The translations under genes were made by a program, and so were the position numbers. Positions 56,978 through 64,000 of a stretch of DNA of 64,000 bases are shown here, one piece after another (within the stretch, counting starts at the first letter, position 1; every line of letters starts with the position of its first letter). The notes under the pieces were generated by a model. The model saw only the letters and a list, made by a program, of their open reading frames with translations. It did no database searches and had not been told where the DNA came from. The DNA is from Microbacterium lushaniae (GTDB lineage: Bacteria > Actinomycetota > Actinomycetes > Actinomycetales > Microbacteriaceae): assembly GCF_008727775.1 (NCBI RefSeq), contig NZ_CP044232.1, forward strand, positions 1,674,001 to 1,738,000, read 5' to 3'.

Positions 56978-58581
56978 GTCGCGGTAGGGAATCCACGACC
57001 CTGCTGGTTGGCGGAACAGTGCTGGCGGACCCGGAGAGCGACGCCGTCACGGCGGACGTCCTCGTCCGCGGCGGCGTCATCGACCGCGTGGGAGACCTGA
57101 GCCGGGAGCGCGCAGACGAGACCATCGACTGCACCGGACGGTGGATCCTGCCCGGGTTCATCGACGCTCACTCCCACGCGGACGGTACGGTCTTCTCCCG
57201 CGCCGTGCAGGAGGCCAACCTCCGGCAGGGCGTGACGACGGTCATCACAGGACAGGACGGAGTCGGGTTCGCTCCGGGTTCCGGCGCATATGCCACCGAG
57301 TACTTCGGTTCCCTCAACGGCACCCACCCGACCTACACCGGGGGCGGTGTCGCAGAGCTGCTGGCCGGCTACGACGCGGCGACGGCGCTGAACGTCGGAT
57401 ATCTCGTGCCGGCCGGCACCGTGCGGCACGAGGTCGTCGGAGACGAAGCCCGTCCCGCAACGAGCGACGAGCTCGCGGAGATGGCCGCTCTCGTGGAAGT
57501 CGGCATGCGCGAAGGCGCCCTGGGCCTGTCCACCGGTCTGGACTATGTGCCCGGCATCTTCGCGACCACTGCGGAGCTGACGGCTCTCGCGGCGCCGGTC
57601 GCGCGGCACGACGGCGTCCACGTCTCGCACATGCGCGGCGGGTACGAGCACGCCTCCGGTGACGGCATCGCGGAGCTGCAGACCATCGCAGAGGCCAGTG
57701 GTGTGCGCACGCACGTTTCGCACTTCCACGGCCCCGCCCAGCTCGTGCGCCGCCTCGTGGATGAGGCTAACGACCGCATCGAGCTGACCTTCGATGCGTA
57801 CCCCTACCGCCGGGGGTTCACACTCCTGGCGATGCCCGTGCTCCCCCCGGCCCTGCTCGCACTCGGGACCTCTCACGTCGTGGCGACCCTCACGGATTCG
57901 CGCTCTCGGGCCGCCCTGCTGGATTCCTGGGCCGCGGTGGTCGCAGCGCGTCCGGACATGGGCCCGAATTGGGCGGAGCACGCCACGATCGCGCACGCCG
58001 GATCGGAGCAGTACACGTGGACGGGGGGCATGACCCTCGCCGAGGCGGCCGGACGTGAGGCGCGCGACCCGCTGGAGTTGGCGATGCTCATTCTCGCCGC
58101 GAGTGGACTGCAGACGACCGCCGTCATCGCGAACCCGCGTCAGCGAGAGATCGGGGAGCTCGCCGAGGTGTTCCGCCATCCCCGCCACGTCGCCGGATCC
58201 GACGGCATCCATCTCGGATCGCACCCGCACCCGCGTGCATGGGGAACCTTCGCCCGATTCCTCGCACGGCATGTGCGGGACCGCGGCGATCTCTCCCTCG
58301 GTGAGGCCGTCGCGCACCTGTCCACCACGGCGGCGGAGACGATGCGCCTGGGTGCGCGGGGACGGATCCGCACAGGGTGGATCGCCGACCTCGCGATCGT
58401 GGACGTCGCCGAGGTGGCCGACCACGCGGACTATGCTCGGCCACGCACGCTCGCCACGGGCATCGACGATGTGCTCGTGGGAGGTGTGCCGGTCCTGCGT
58501 GCGGGCGCCCTGACGGGCGCGACACCGGGGACCGGGATACGCCGGTCTCAGGACATGAAGCACGAGGGGGGCACTCGATGA
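56974..58581 (+). CDS. N-acyl-D-amino-acid deacylase
   Basis: A 535-residue amidohydrolase of the D-aminoacylase group, which removes an acyl group from N-acyl-D-amino acids. Metal motif GFIDAHSHADG at about 60-70, then TTVITGQDGVGFAPGSGAY with the family's central segment and GALGLSTGLDYVPG. Metal His residues in VHVSHMRGGYEH and THVSHFHGPAQ. Catalytic Asp in VAGSDGIHLGSHPHPRAWGT. No signal peptide, so it acts on imported material. Overlaps the permease and IclR genes by 4 bp each. Confidence 0.9.
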   Translation: MSRGRESTTLLVGGTVLADPESDAVTADVLVRGGVIDRVGDLSRERADETIDCTGRWILPGFIDAHSHADGTVFSRAVQEANLRQGVTTVITGQDGVGFAPGSGAYATEYFGSLNGTHPTYTGGGVAELLAGYDAATALNVGYLVPAGTVRHEVVGDEARPATSDELAEMAALVEVGMREGALGLSTGLDYVPGIFATTAELTALAAPVARHDGVHVSHMRGGYEHASGDGIAELQTIAEASGVRTHVSHFHGPAQLVRRLVDEANDRIELTFDAYPYRRGFTLLAMPVLPPALLALGTSHVVATLTDSRSRAALLDSWAAVVAARPDMGPNWAEHATIAHAGSEQYTWTGGMTLAEAAGREARDPLELAMLILAASGLQTTAVIANPRQREIGELAEVFRHPRHVAGSDGIHLGSHPHPRAWGTFARFLARHVRDRGDLSLGEAVAHLSTTAAETMRLGARGRIRTGWIADLAIVDVAEVADHADYARPRTLATGIDDVLVGGVPVLRAGALTGATPGTGIRRSQDMKHEGGTR

Positions 58582-59390
58582 CCACCGAGAGCACGCACGA
58601 GGACTCCGACACCAAGCAGGGCCAGCGGCCCGGGTTCCAGGTCCTCGACCGGATGGTGGTGATCGTCGACGTCGTCAGAGCGGAGGCTCCTGTCACGCTT
58701 GCGCAGCTGGCCCGGGCCACAGGTCTGAGCGAGCCGACGGCGCTGCGCTATCTCAATTCGCTCCGTCAGCATCGGATCATTCGCCGTGACGCCGCCACCG
58801 GTACGTACTCCCTCGGAATGCGGCTATACGAATGGGGCGAGGCCGCCCACGGCGCCTACGACCCGAAGAAGATCGCCGCGCCCATCCTCGACGAACTCTC
58901 CACCGAATTCGGCGAGACCGTCGAACTGGCAGGTCGGGAGCCCGACGAACGACTCATCGTCCTGGACGCGCGTCCGGGACGGCATGGGATCAGCAAGCTC
59001 GCGCGCGTGGGCGACGTGGAGGAGTGGCACTCGACATCGGTCGGCAAGGCGCTTCTCTCGGCGATGCCGGCCCCCGAGGCGCGGGCGCTCATCGGGAAGC
59101 TGCCCCTCCCGTCCCTCACCGTGAACACGCGCACGAGCCCGGACGACCTGGAACGGGACCTGACGGGCATCCGGGGGCGGGGGTTCGCGCTGGACGACGA
59201 GGAGAGCGAGATCGGGCTGCGTTGCGTCGGCGTGGCAGCCCGCGACCGCAGCGGAAGGGCGGCCTTCGCACTCTCGGTCAGCGGTCCGAGCTATCGCATG
59301 ACCGACGACCGCATCCCGCGGATCGCGGAAGCGCTCGGGGCGGCGGCTGCACAACTGGAATCGGCATGGGGTCTGGGAGGACACGAATGA
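58578..59390 (+). CDS. IclR family regulator
   Basis: A 270-residue regulator. Winged helix at about 22-80 (FQVLDRMVVIVDVVRAEAPV, LAQLARATGLSEPTALRYLN), then an IclR effector domain at about 95-265 (IAAPILDELSTEFGETVELA, WHSTSVGKALLSAMPAPEAR, GFALDDEESEIGLRCVGVAA). It lies inside the plus-strand operon (4-bp overlaps on both sides). It probably senses a pathway intermediate and acts at the divergent promoter at 53.8 kb. Confidence 0.92.
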   Translation: MTTESTHEDSDTKQGQRPGFQVLDRMVVIVDVVRAEAPVTLAQLARATGLSEPTALRYLNSLRQHRIIRRDAATGTYSLGMRLYEWGEAAHGAYDPKKIAAPILDELSTEFGETVELAGREPDERLIVLDARPGRHGISKLARVGDVEEWHSTSVGKALLSAMPAPEARALIGKLPLPSLTVNTRTSPDDLERDLTGIRGRGFALDDEESEIGLRCVGVAARDRSGRAAFALSVSGPSYRMTDDRIPRIAEALGAAAAQLESAWGLGGHE

Positions 59391-59791
59391 CATCGTCAGA
59401 AAGCAACGGATCGGGCGCAAAGGAAGCGGTGAGCGGATCGCAGCCGTCGGGAAGCTACTCCCCCGGCATGCTCGCGCAGGGCCGGTTCCTCTTCGTCTCG
59501 GGGCAGGGCCCGCTGCGGGATGGAAAGGTAGCGGGCGGCGACGTGGAGGAGCAGACGCGCGTGACCCTGGACAACGTCGCCGCGGTGCTCGCCGACGGCG
59601 GAGCACAGCTGTCCGACGTGGTGCGCTGCGGTGTCTTCCTGCAGAACATCAGCGACTTCGCGGCCATGGACCGCGTGTACCGCGAGTATTTCGGCGCCCC
59701 CATGCCCGCCAGGACCACGGTGGGCGCCGACCTGGACGGCATCCTCGTCGAGATCGACTGCGTCGCGGTGCTGCCGAGCGTGCCCTCGTGA
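59387..59791 (+). CDS. RidA family enamine/imine deaminase
   Basis: A 134-residue RidA (YjgF/YER057c/UK114) protein, preceded by an extra polar N-terminus of about 20 residues. Signature PARTTVGADLDGILVEIDCV carries the conserved Arg (about 109) and Glu that hold the substrate carboxylate. Early strand GRFLFVSGQGPLRDG. RidA converts reactive enamines such as 2-aminoacrylate, formed by PLP dehydratases, to keto acids. It is translated with the following PLP enzyme (4-bp overlap), which probably makes its substrate. Confidence 0.93.
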   Translation: MTSSESNGSGAKEAVSGSQPSGSYSPGMLAQGRFLFVSGQGPLRDGKVAGGDVEEQTRVTLDNVAAVLADGGAQLSDVVRCGVFLQNISDFAAMDRVYREYFGAPMPARTTVGADLDGILVEIDCVAVLPSVPS

Positions 59792-61053
59792 CGACGAGCG
59801 GGTCGTTCTCGGACGACATCCGCAGCGCGCCGGTCGATCCCTGGGGCAAGGTCAAGGCGCGGGGACTGGATGGCGTGCCGCGGGAACGAATCTCGACGCT
59901 GGGGCTCACCGTCGATGGCTTCGCGACGCCGCTGCTGACCATCGACGCTGGAGCGGTCGCCGGCAATGCGATGGCCCTGGAGCAGTGGTGTCACGAGCGG
60001 GGGTTCCGAACCGCGCCACACGGCAAGACCACGATGGCGCCCCAGATCTGGCAGCGGCAGATGTCCGCCGGATCGTGGGGGATCACGGTGGCCACCGAAG
60101 CACAACTGGACATCGCGTGGCGCGCGGGGGTGCCCCGCCTGCAGCTGGCGAACAATCTCGTGCGGCCCGAGGGGGTCCGGACGCTCCGGGAACGGCTTCA
60201 GCGGGTGCCTCGGCGCGAGGTTCTCGTCTGGGTGGACAGCGTGGCGGCAGTCGAGGCGCTGCGCTCGGACGCGGGCCCGGAGATCGCGGTTCTGCTGGAC
60301 GTGGGGTGGCCGGGCGGACGGACCGGGGTGCGCGACGCTGCCGAGGCAGCCGCGGTCGTCGACGCCGTGCGCACGACCACCGGCGTCCGTCTGGTGGGCA
60401 CCGCCGGCTACGAAGGAGCGATAGGTCCCGCCGAGGCGGACGCTCACGCCCCGATGGCGGACTACCTCCGGGCTCTGCTCCACATCCACCGCTCGATCGT
60501 GCAGCCGGAATGCGCCGGCGAGATTTATCTCTCGATCGCCGGAAGCGATCAGCTCGACGAGGTGGGGCGCGCCCTTGCAGCGTGCCCGCCGGAGGATGGT
60601 GTCGTGCTCATCCGCTCGGGAATGTCCATCGTGCATGATCACGGCCTGTACGCCCGGCAGCAGGAGCATGCACCGCCAGGCGTACCGCGCTTCCGGCCGG
60701 CGCTCGCGCTGGTGTCCACCGTCCTGTCCGTCCATGAGGGCGCACGGGCGATCCTCGACGTGGGTCGACGTGATGCCGGTCACGACCACGGTCTGCCCGT
60801 GGCTCTCGAGGTGTGGCGGGATGGCGGCGTCGTGGAGCGCCTCGAGGCACCGCTGGAGGTGTCGGCGTTGAACGATCAGCACGCCTTCCTGGACGTGTCG
60901 ACCTTTTCGGAGCGCGTCCGAGTGGGTGACAAGGTCGTCTGCGGGGTCTCGCACTCCTGCACGACCATGGACCGGTGGCGCGACATCGTGGAGATATCCG
61001 GACCGGTGCGCCCGGATGAGCCCGTCGTCGGGTTGATCCGGACGCTGTTCTGA
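59788..61053 (+). CDS. D-serine dehydratase-like PLP enzyme (DSD1/DTA type)
   Basis: A 421-residue fold-III PLP enzyme from the GTG at 59788: alanine-racemase N-terminal barrel with the PLP Lys in APHGKTTMAPQI at about 78, and a C-terminal D-serine-dehydratase-like domain with zinc ligands NDQHAFLD (His at about 363) and SHSCTTMDRW (Cys at about 390). Relatives split D-threonine or dehydrate D-serine. It follows a RidA gene and a D-aminoacylase gene in one operon, so it probably acts on the D-amino acid released by the latter. Confidence 0.85.
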   Translation: MTTSGSFSDDIRSAPVDPWGKVKARGLDGVPRERISTLGLTVDGFATPLLTIDAGAVAGNAMALEQWCHERGFRTAPHGKTTMAPQIWQRQMSAGSWGITVATEAQLDIAWRAGVPRLQLANNLVRPEGVRTLRERLQRVPRREVLVWVDSVAAVEALRSDAGPEIAVLLDVGWPGGRTGVRDAAEAAAVVDAVRTTTGVRLVGTAGYEGAIGPAEADAHAPMADYLRALLHIHRSIVQPECAGEIYLSIAGSDQLDEVGRALAACPPEDGVVLIRSGMSIVHDHGLYARQQEHAPPGVPRFRPALALVSTVLSVHEGARAILDVGRRDAGHDHGLPVALEVWRDGGVVERLEAPLEVSALNDQHAFLDVSTFSERVRVGDKVVCGVSHSCTTMDRWRDIVEISGPVRPDEPVVGLIRTLF

Positions 61054-61089
61054 CGCACCTCATTCCTCCCCGTTCCCCCCGACCGGAGA

Positions 61090-61125
61090 GCCTCGTGTGG
61101 ACGAGGTCCCTCCGCTGTGTACACA
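61090..61125 (+). promoter_or_regulatory. short hairpin and palindrome before hydrolase gene
   Basis: In the 87-bp gap between the PLP enzyme and the hydrolase gene, CCTCG/CGAGG (61091-61095, 61102-61106) can form a small hairpin. TGTGTACACA (61116-61125) is a perfect 10-bp palindrome close to the next start. It may be an internal promoter or operator for the last three genes. Weak evidence. Confidence 0.3.
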
Positions 61126-61140
61126 TGTGAAAGGCACGAT

Positions 61141-62016
61141 ATGAAACTCCTCCGCATAGGTGCTGCCGGCTCGGAGCGCCCGGCCGTTCTCGTCGATGAG
61201 AACCGGTACATCGATGTCTCTGACGTGGTCACCGATTTCGATGAGCACTTCTTCGCCACCGGGGGCATCGAGATGCTGCGCCCCCTTGTCACCGATCGCG
61301 TCGGCCGCGCACAGACGCAGACGCTCGGCTCCGTCAGGATCGGCGCCCCGATCGCCCGACCCCACCAGATCATCTGCGTGGGGCTCAACTACAGCGATCA
61401 CGCAGCGGAGACGGGGCAGGCCGTGCCGAGTGAGCCGATCCTCTTCACGAAGTCTCCCAACACCCTCGTCGGTCCGAACGACGACGTGCGGATTCCCCGC
61501 GGCGCGGAGAAGCTCGATTGGGAGGTGGAACTCGGCATCGTGATCGGGAGCCGCGCCTCCTACCTCGATTCCATCGATGAGGCGCGAGACTGCATCGCGG
61601 GCTGGCTCGTCGTCAACGATGTCAGCGAGCGTGCGTTCCAGATGGAGCGCGGCGGGCAGTGGCTCAAGGGCAAGTCCGCTGAGACCTTCAACCCGGCGGG
61701 ACCGTGGCTGGTCACCCCGGATGAGATCGCGGACGTCCTCTCCCTGGGAATGCGGCTGGATGTCAACGGCGAGCGGCGCCAAGACGGCTCCACGGCGACG
61801 ATGATCTTCGATCCGTTCTTCCTCGTGCACTACATCAGCCAGTTCCTCGTGCTCGAGCCCGGCGACCTCATCAACACCGGCACTCCGCCGGGAGTCGGCA
61901 TGGGTATGACACCCCAGGTGTGGCTGCAGCAGGGCGATGTCATGGAGGTCGCCATCGACGGCCTCGGATCGCAACGACAGAGCGTCATCGGCCCGCGGAT
62001 GGGAGGAGAGCGATGA
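61141..62016 (+). CDS. fumarylacetoacetate hydrolase family protein
   Basis: A 291-residue FAH-fold hydrolase from the ATG at 61141. An N-terminal domain (LLRIGAAGSERPAVLVDENR) precedes the catalytic core: ICVGLNYSDHAAETGQAVP, metal-binding Glu set in KLDWEVELGIVIGSRA near 118-133, VSERAFQMERGGQWLKGKSA, and LINTGTPPGVGMGM. Relatives cleave acylpyruvates, including 2,4-diketo-3-deoxy-fuconate and -rhamnonate, to pyruvate and an acid. With SDR and aldolase genes nearby, sugar-acid breakdown is likely. Confidence 0.9.
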   Translation: MKLLRIGAAGSERPAVLVDENRYIDVSDVVTDFDEHFFATGGIEMLRPLVTDRVGRAQTQTLGSVRIGAPIARPHQIICVGLNYSDHAAETGQAVPSEPILFTKSPNTLVGPNDDVRIPRGAEKLDWEVELGIVIGSRASYLDSIDEARDCIAGWLVVNDVSERAFQMERGGQWLKGKSAETFNPAGPWLVTPDEIADVLSLGMRLDVNGERRQDGSTATMIFDPFFLVHYISQFLVLEPGDLINTGTPPGVGMGMTPQVWLQQGDVMEVAIDGLGSQRQSVIGPRMGGER

Positions 62017-62687
62017 GACGCGCGGTCATCACAGGCGGAGCGAGCGGCCTGGGTGCCGCCACGGCGAGCCGCCTCCGCGCCGTCGGCATCGACTGCGTCA
62101 CCGTGGACCGTGCCGGTGACGCCGACGAGATCGTCGACGTGACGGACGAAAGGGCCGTCATCGACCTGGCAGACCGTATCGGCGGCGCAGACATCCTCGT
62201 CAACTCCGCCGGGATCGTCGGCCCCAATCAGCCGCTGGTCGACACCGATCTCGATGGATGGCGGCAGACCATCGAGGTCAACGTGCTCGGGACCGTCGGC
62301 ATGATGAAAGCATTCGTGCCCGGCATGGTGTCCCGGGGGTGGGGACGTGTCGTGAATTTCGCGAGCATGGCGGGTAAGGACGGCAATCCCGGTCTGGCCG
62401 CATACTCCGCGTCGAAGGCTGCCGTGATCGCGCTGACGAAGTCGGCGGGCAAGGAGCTCGCCACGACCGGCGTGCTCGTCAACGCCATCGCTCCCGCGGT
62501 CATTGCCACACCCATGAACGACGCGACGGCGGACGAAGTCCTAGCCCATATCACCAGTCTCATTCCGATGCGGCGTGTGGGGCGTGCAGAGGAGGTGGCC
62601 GAACTGGTCGCATGGCTGACGTCCGACCTGGTCAGTTTCTCGACCGGCGCCGTGTACGACATCAGCGGCGGACGCGCCACCTACTAG
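62013..62687 (+). CDS. short-chain dehydrogenase/reductase
   Basis: A 224-residue SDR. Cofactor motif ITGGASGLGAATASRL at about 6-21 with Asp in VTVDRAGDADE, NSAGIVG near 69, catalytic Ser in NFASMAGKDG and YSASKAAVIALTKSAGKEL. It is similar to dehydrogenases of 2-keto-3-deoxy sugar acids that come before an FAH-type hydrolase. It overlaps that hydrolase's stop by 4 bp. The GH3 gene starts 3 bp after its stop. Confidence 0.92.
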   Translation: MRRAVITGGASGLGAATASRLRAVGIDCVTVDRAGDADEIVDVTDERAVIDLADRIGGADILVNSAGIVGPNQPLVDTDLDGWRQTIEVNVLGTVGMMKAFVPGMVSRGWGRVVNFASMAGKDGNPGLAAYSASKAAVIALTKSAGKELATTGVLVNAIAPAVIATPMNDATADEVLAHITSLIPMRRVGRAEEVAELVAWLTSDLVSFSTGAVYDISGGRATY

Positions 62688-62690
62688 GGC

Positions 62691-64000
62691 ATGACTGTGG
62701 ACGAACACCTGAAAGCCGTCTATCGGGATCCGACGCGCTCCATCTCCGAGCGCGTCGCCGACCTTCTCTCGCGGATGTCCCTGGAGGAGAAGATCGGGCA
62801 GATGATGCAGCTCGATGCTCGAGGCGACCTCGAGGACCATGTGCTGCGTCGCCACGTCGGCTCAATCCTGCATACCTCGCCCGAGCGGGTGCTCCGCGCG
62901 AACGAGCTGACCGGGATGACGCGTCTGCGTATCCCGCTGTTGGTCGCCGAAGACTGCATCCACGGCCATTCGTTCTGGCCGGGTGCGACGATCTACCCGA
63001 CTCAGCTCGGGATGGCGGCGTCCTGGGACCCGGAGCTGGTCGAGAAGGTCGCGCGAGCGACCGCCCTGGAGGTGGCGGCAACCGGTGTGCACTGGACTTT
63101 TTCGCCGGTGCTGTGCGTCGCGCGAGACCTGCGCTGGGGAAGGGTGAACGAGACTTTCGGAGAGGACCCCTTTCTCATCGGTGAACTCGCCTCGGCGATG
63201 GTGCGCGGATATCAGGGCGCGGGTCTGGGCGATCCAACGGCGATCCTCGCGACCGCCAAGCATTTCGCCGGCTATTCGGAGACGCAGGGCGGCCGAGATG
63301 CCAGCGAGGCCGACATCTCCCGCCGGAAGCTCCGCTCCTGGTTCCTCCCGCCGTTCGAGCGGGTTGCGCGTGAGGGATGCCGCACCTTCATGCTCGGATA
63401 CCAGACCATGGACGGCGTGCCGATCACGACCAACGACTGGCTCCTCACGGACGTGCTGCGGGGCGAGTGGGGATACACGGGGACGCTCATCACGGACTGG
63501 GACAACGTGGGTCGAATGGTGTGGGAGCAGCGCGTGCAGCCCGACTACGCTCATGCCTCCGCCGCTGCCGTGCGAGCGGGCAACGACATGATCATGACGA
63601 CACCGGGATTCTTCGCCGGTGCGCAGGACGCGGTCGAAGCCGGACTGCTGTCGCCGGACGCGTTCGATGACGCGGTCGCGCGCATCCTCGCGCTCAAGTT
63701 CGAGCTCGGTCTGTTCGAGGATCCCCGTCTGCCCTCCCCCGATCGGGGCGAGATCATCGGAAGTGCCGAACACGCCAGGCTGAACCTCGACATCGCCCGC
63801 CGCTCCATCGTTCTCCTGCACAACGACGGGACGCTCCCGCTGCGCGCATCATCGGCGTTGAAGATCGCCGTCGTCGGGCCGCTCGCGGACGATGCGCAGT
63901 CGCAGCTGGGTGACTGGGCGGGCGGATCCGGACAGGCGGACTGGATCGACGGGCAGCCGCGTGACATGATCGCCACCGTCGTCGACGGGCTCAGAGAGGT
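62691..64000 (+). CDS. GH3 family beta-glycosidase, partial
   Basis: The right edge cuts this gene after about 436 codons. The sequence is clear: SERVADLLSRMSLEEKIGQM, then VAEDCIHGHSFWPGATIYPT, SPVLCVARDLRWGRVNETFG, TAKHFAGYSETQGGRDAS (the KHF motif) and the nucleophile Asp in LITDWDNVGRM at about 268. The start of the second domain is visible (RRSIVLLHNDGTLPLR). There is no signal peptide, so the glycoside would be hydrolysed inside the cell. It lies 3 bp after the SDR gene, in the same operon. Confidence 0.93.
   Translation, partial: MTVDEHLKAVYRDPTRSISERVADLLSRMSLEEKIGQMMQLDARGDLEDHVLRRHVGSILHTSPERVLRANELTGMTRLRIPLLVAEDCIHGHSFWPGATIYPTQLGMAASWDPELVEKVARATALEVAATGVHWTFSPVLCVARDLRWGRVNETFGEDPFLIGELASAMVRGYQGAGLGDPTAILATAKHFAGYSETQGGRDASEADISRRKLRSWFLPPFERVAREGCRTFMLGYQTMDGVPITTNDWLLTDVLRGEWGYTGTLITDWDNVGRMVWEQRVQPDYAHASAAAVRAGNDMIMTTPGFFAGAQDAVEAGLLSPDAFDDAVARILALKFELGLFEDPRLPSPDRGEIIGSAEHARLNLDIARRSIVLLHNDGTLPLRASSALKIAVVGPLADDAQSQLGDWAGGSGQADWIDGQPRDMIATVVDGLRE

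Noticed and set aside
1..64000. tRNA or rRNA genes
   Set aside because: I looked for GGTTCRA-type T-arm sequences and conserved rRNA stretches and saw none that form a cloverleaf or rRNA core. A computed scan could still find one.

Overview
The window is high-GC, densely packed DNA with short intergenic gaps, many 4-bp ATGA/GTGA gene overlaps and frequent GTG starts. Together with an actinobacterial-style polA next to an ANTAR response regulator, DUF6458 and CU044_5270 proteins, several ECF sigma factors and actinobacterial ArsR/MerR modules, this points to a chromosomal segment of a Gram-positive actinobacterium, most likely Microbacteriaceae (Microbacterium-like). The taxonomic call is inference. 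I see no rRNA, tRNA, CRISPR array, transposase or prophage gene.

1-12.4 kb is an accessory-looking stretch: a cut-off ABC-2 exporter permease, small lipoproteins and membrane proteins, two ECF sigma modules, a CPBP protease and a GntR-regulated membrane protein. Three small lipoprotein genes here (1220-1689, 3577-4216, 8438-8853) each read through only if one frameshift is allowed. A 63-nt hairpin repeat occurs three times between 4651 and 6854. 12.4-25.5 kb carries a chain of small regulator-target modules (ArsR-CDF metal efflux, MFS-MerR, ArsR-SRPBCC-reductase, a Cys-containing MerR pair), the ribosome-rescue factor ArfB, a Nudix hydrolase and a three-gene ABC exporter.

25.6-36.2 kb is a catabolic locus built around two divergent operons. 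On the minus strand are a UgpC-type ATPase, two permeases, a UgpB-like binding protein, a glycerophosphodiester phosphodiesterase, a zinc dehydrogenase and a DeoR regulator. On the plus strand are a second zinc dehydrogenase, a PfkB-type sugar-phosphate kinase, a class II aldolase and an MgtC-family protein. Together they look like import of a glycerophospho-polyol, cleavage, oxidation, phosphorylation and aldol cleavage. 36.2-50 kb is mostly housekeeping or general genes: a GDSL hydrolase, an MFS transporter, a luciferase-like oxidoreductase, two CNNM/CorC proteins, a DUF885 peptidase, polA, a thioesterase and an ANTAR regulator. Large palindromic repeats sit in the gaps.

50.1-64 kb is the most interesting part: two divergent operons sharing a promoter with a perfect 7-bp inverted repeat over its -35 box. 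The minus operon encodes a GH20-like barrel protein, a DHDPS-type aldolase, a short-chain dehydrogenase and a beta-propeller lactonase. The plus operon encodes an ABC importer without its own ATPase, an N-acyl-D-amino-acid deacylase, an IclR regulator, a RidA protein, a D-serine-dehydratase-like PLP enzyme, a fumarylacetoacetase-family hydrolase, a second short-chain dehydrogenase and a GH3 glycosidase cut by the right edge. I read this as a possibly undescribed pathway for a glycoconjugate carrying an N-acylated D-amino acid: import, deglycosylation, deacylation, elimination with RidA clean-up, and oxidation and cleavage of the sugar to pyruvate.

Five copies of an 80-90-nt element bounded by perfect or near-perfect inverted arms (CCGAACTCCTCA type) lie at 17.2, 18.3 and 45.7-46.2 kb. 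A different palindrome with the same layout lies at 37.3 kb. They behave like REP/BIME-type intergenic repeats.
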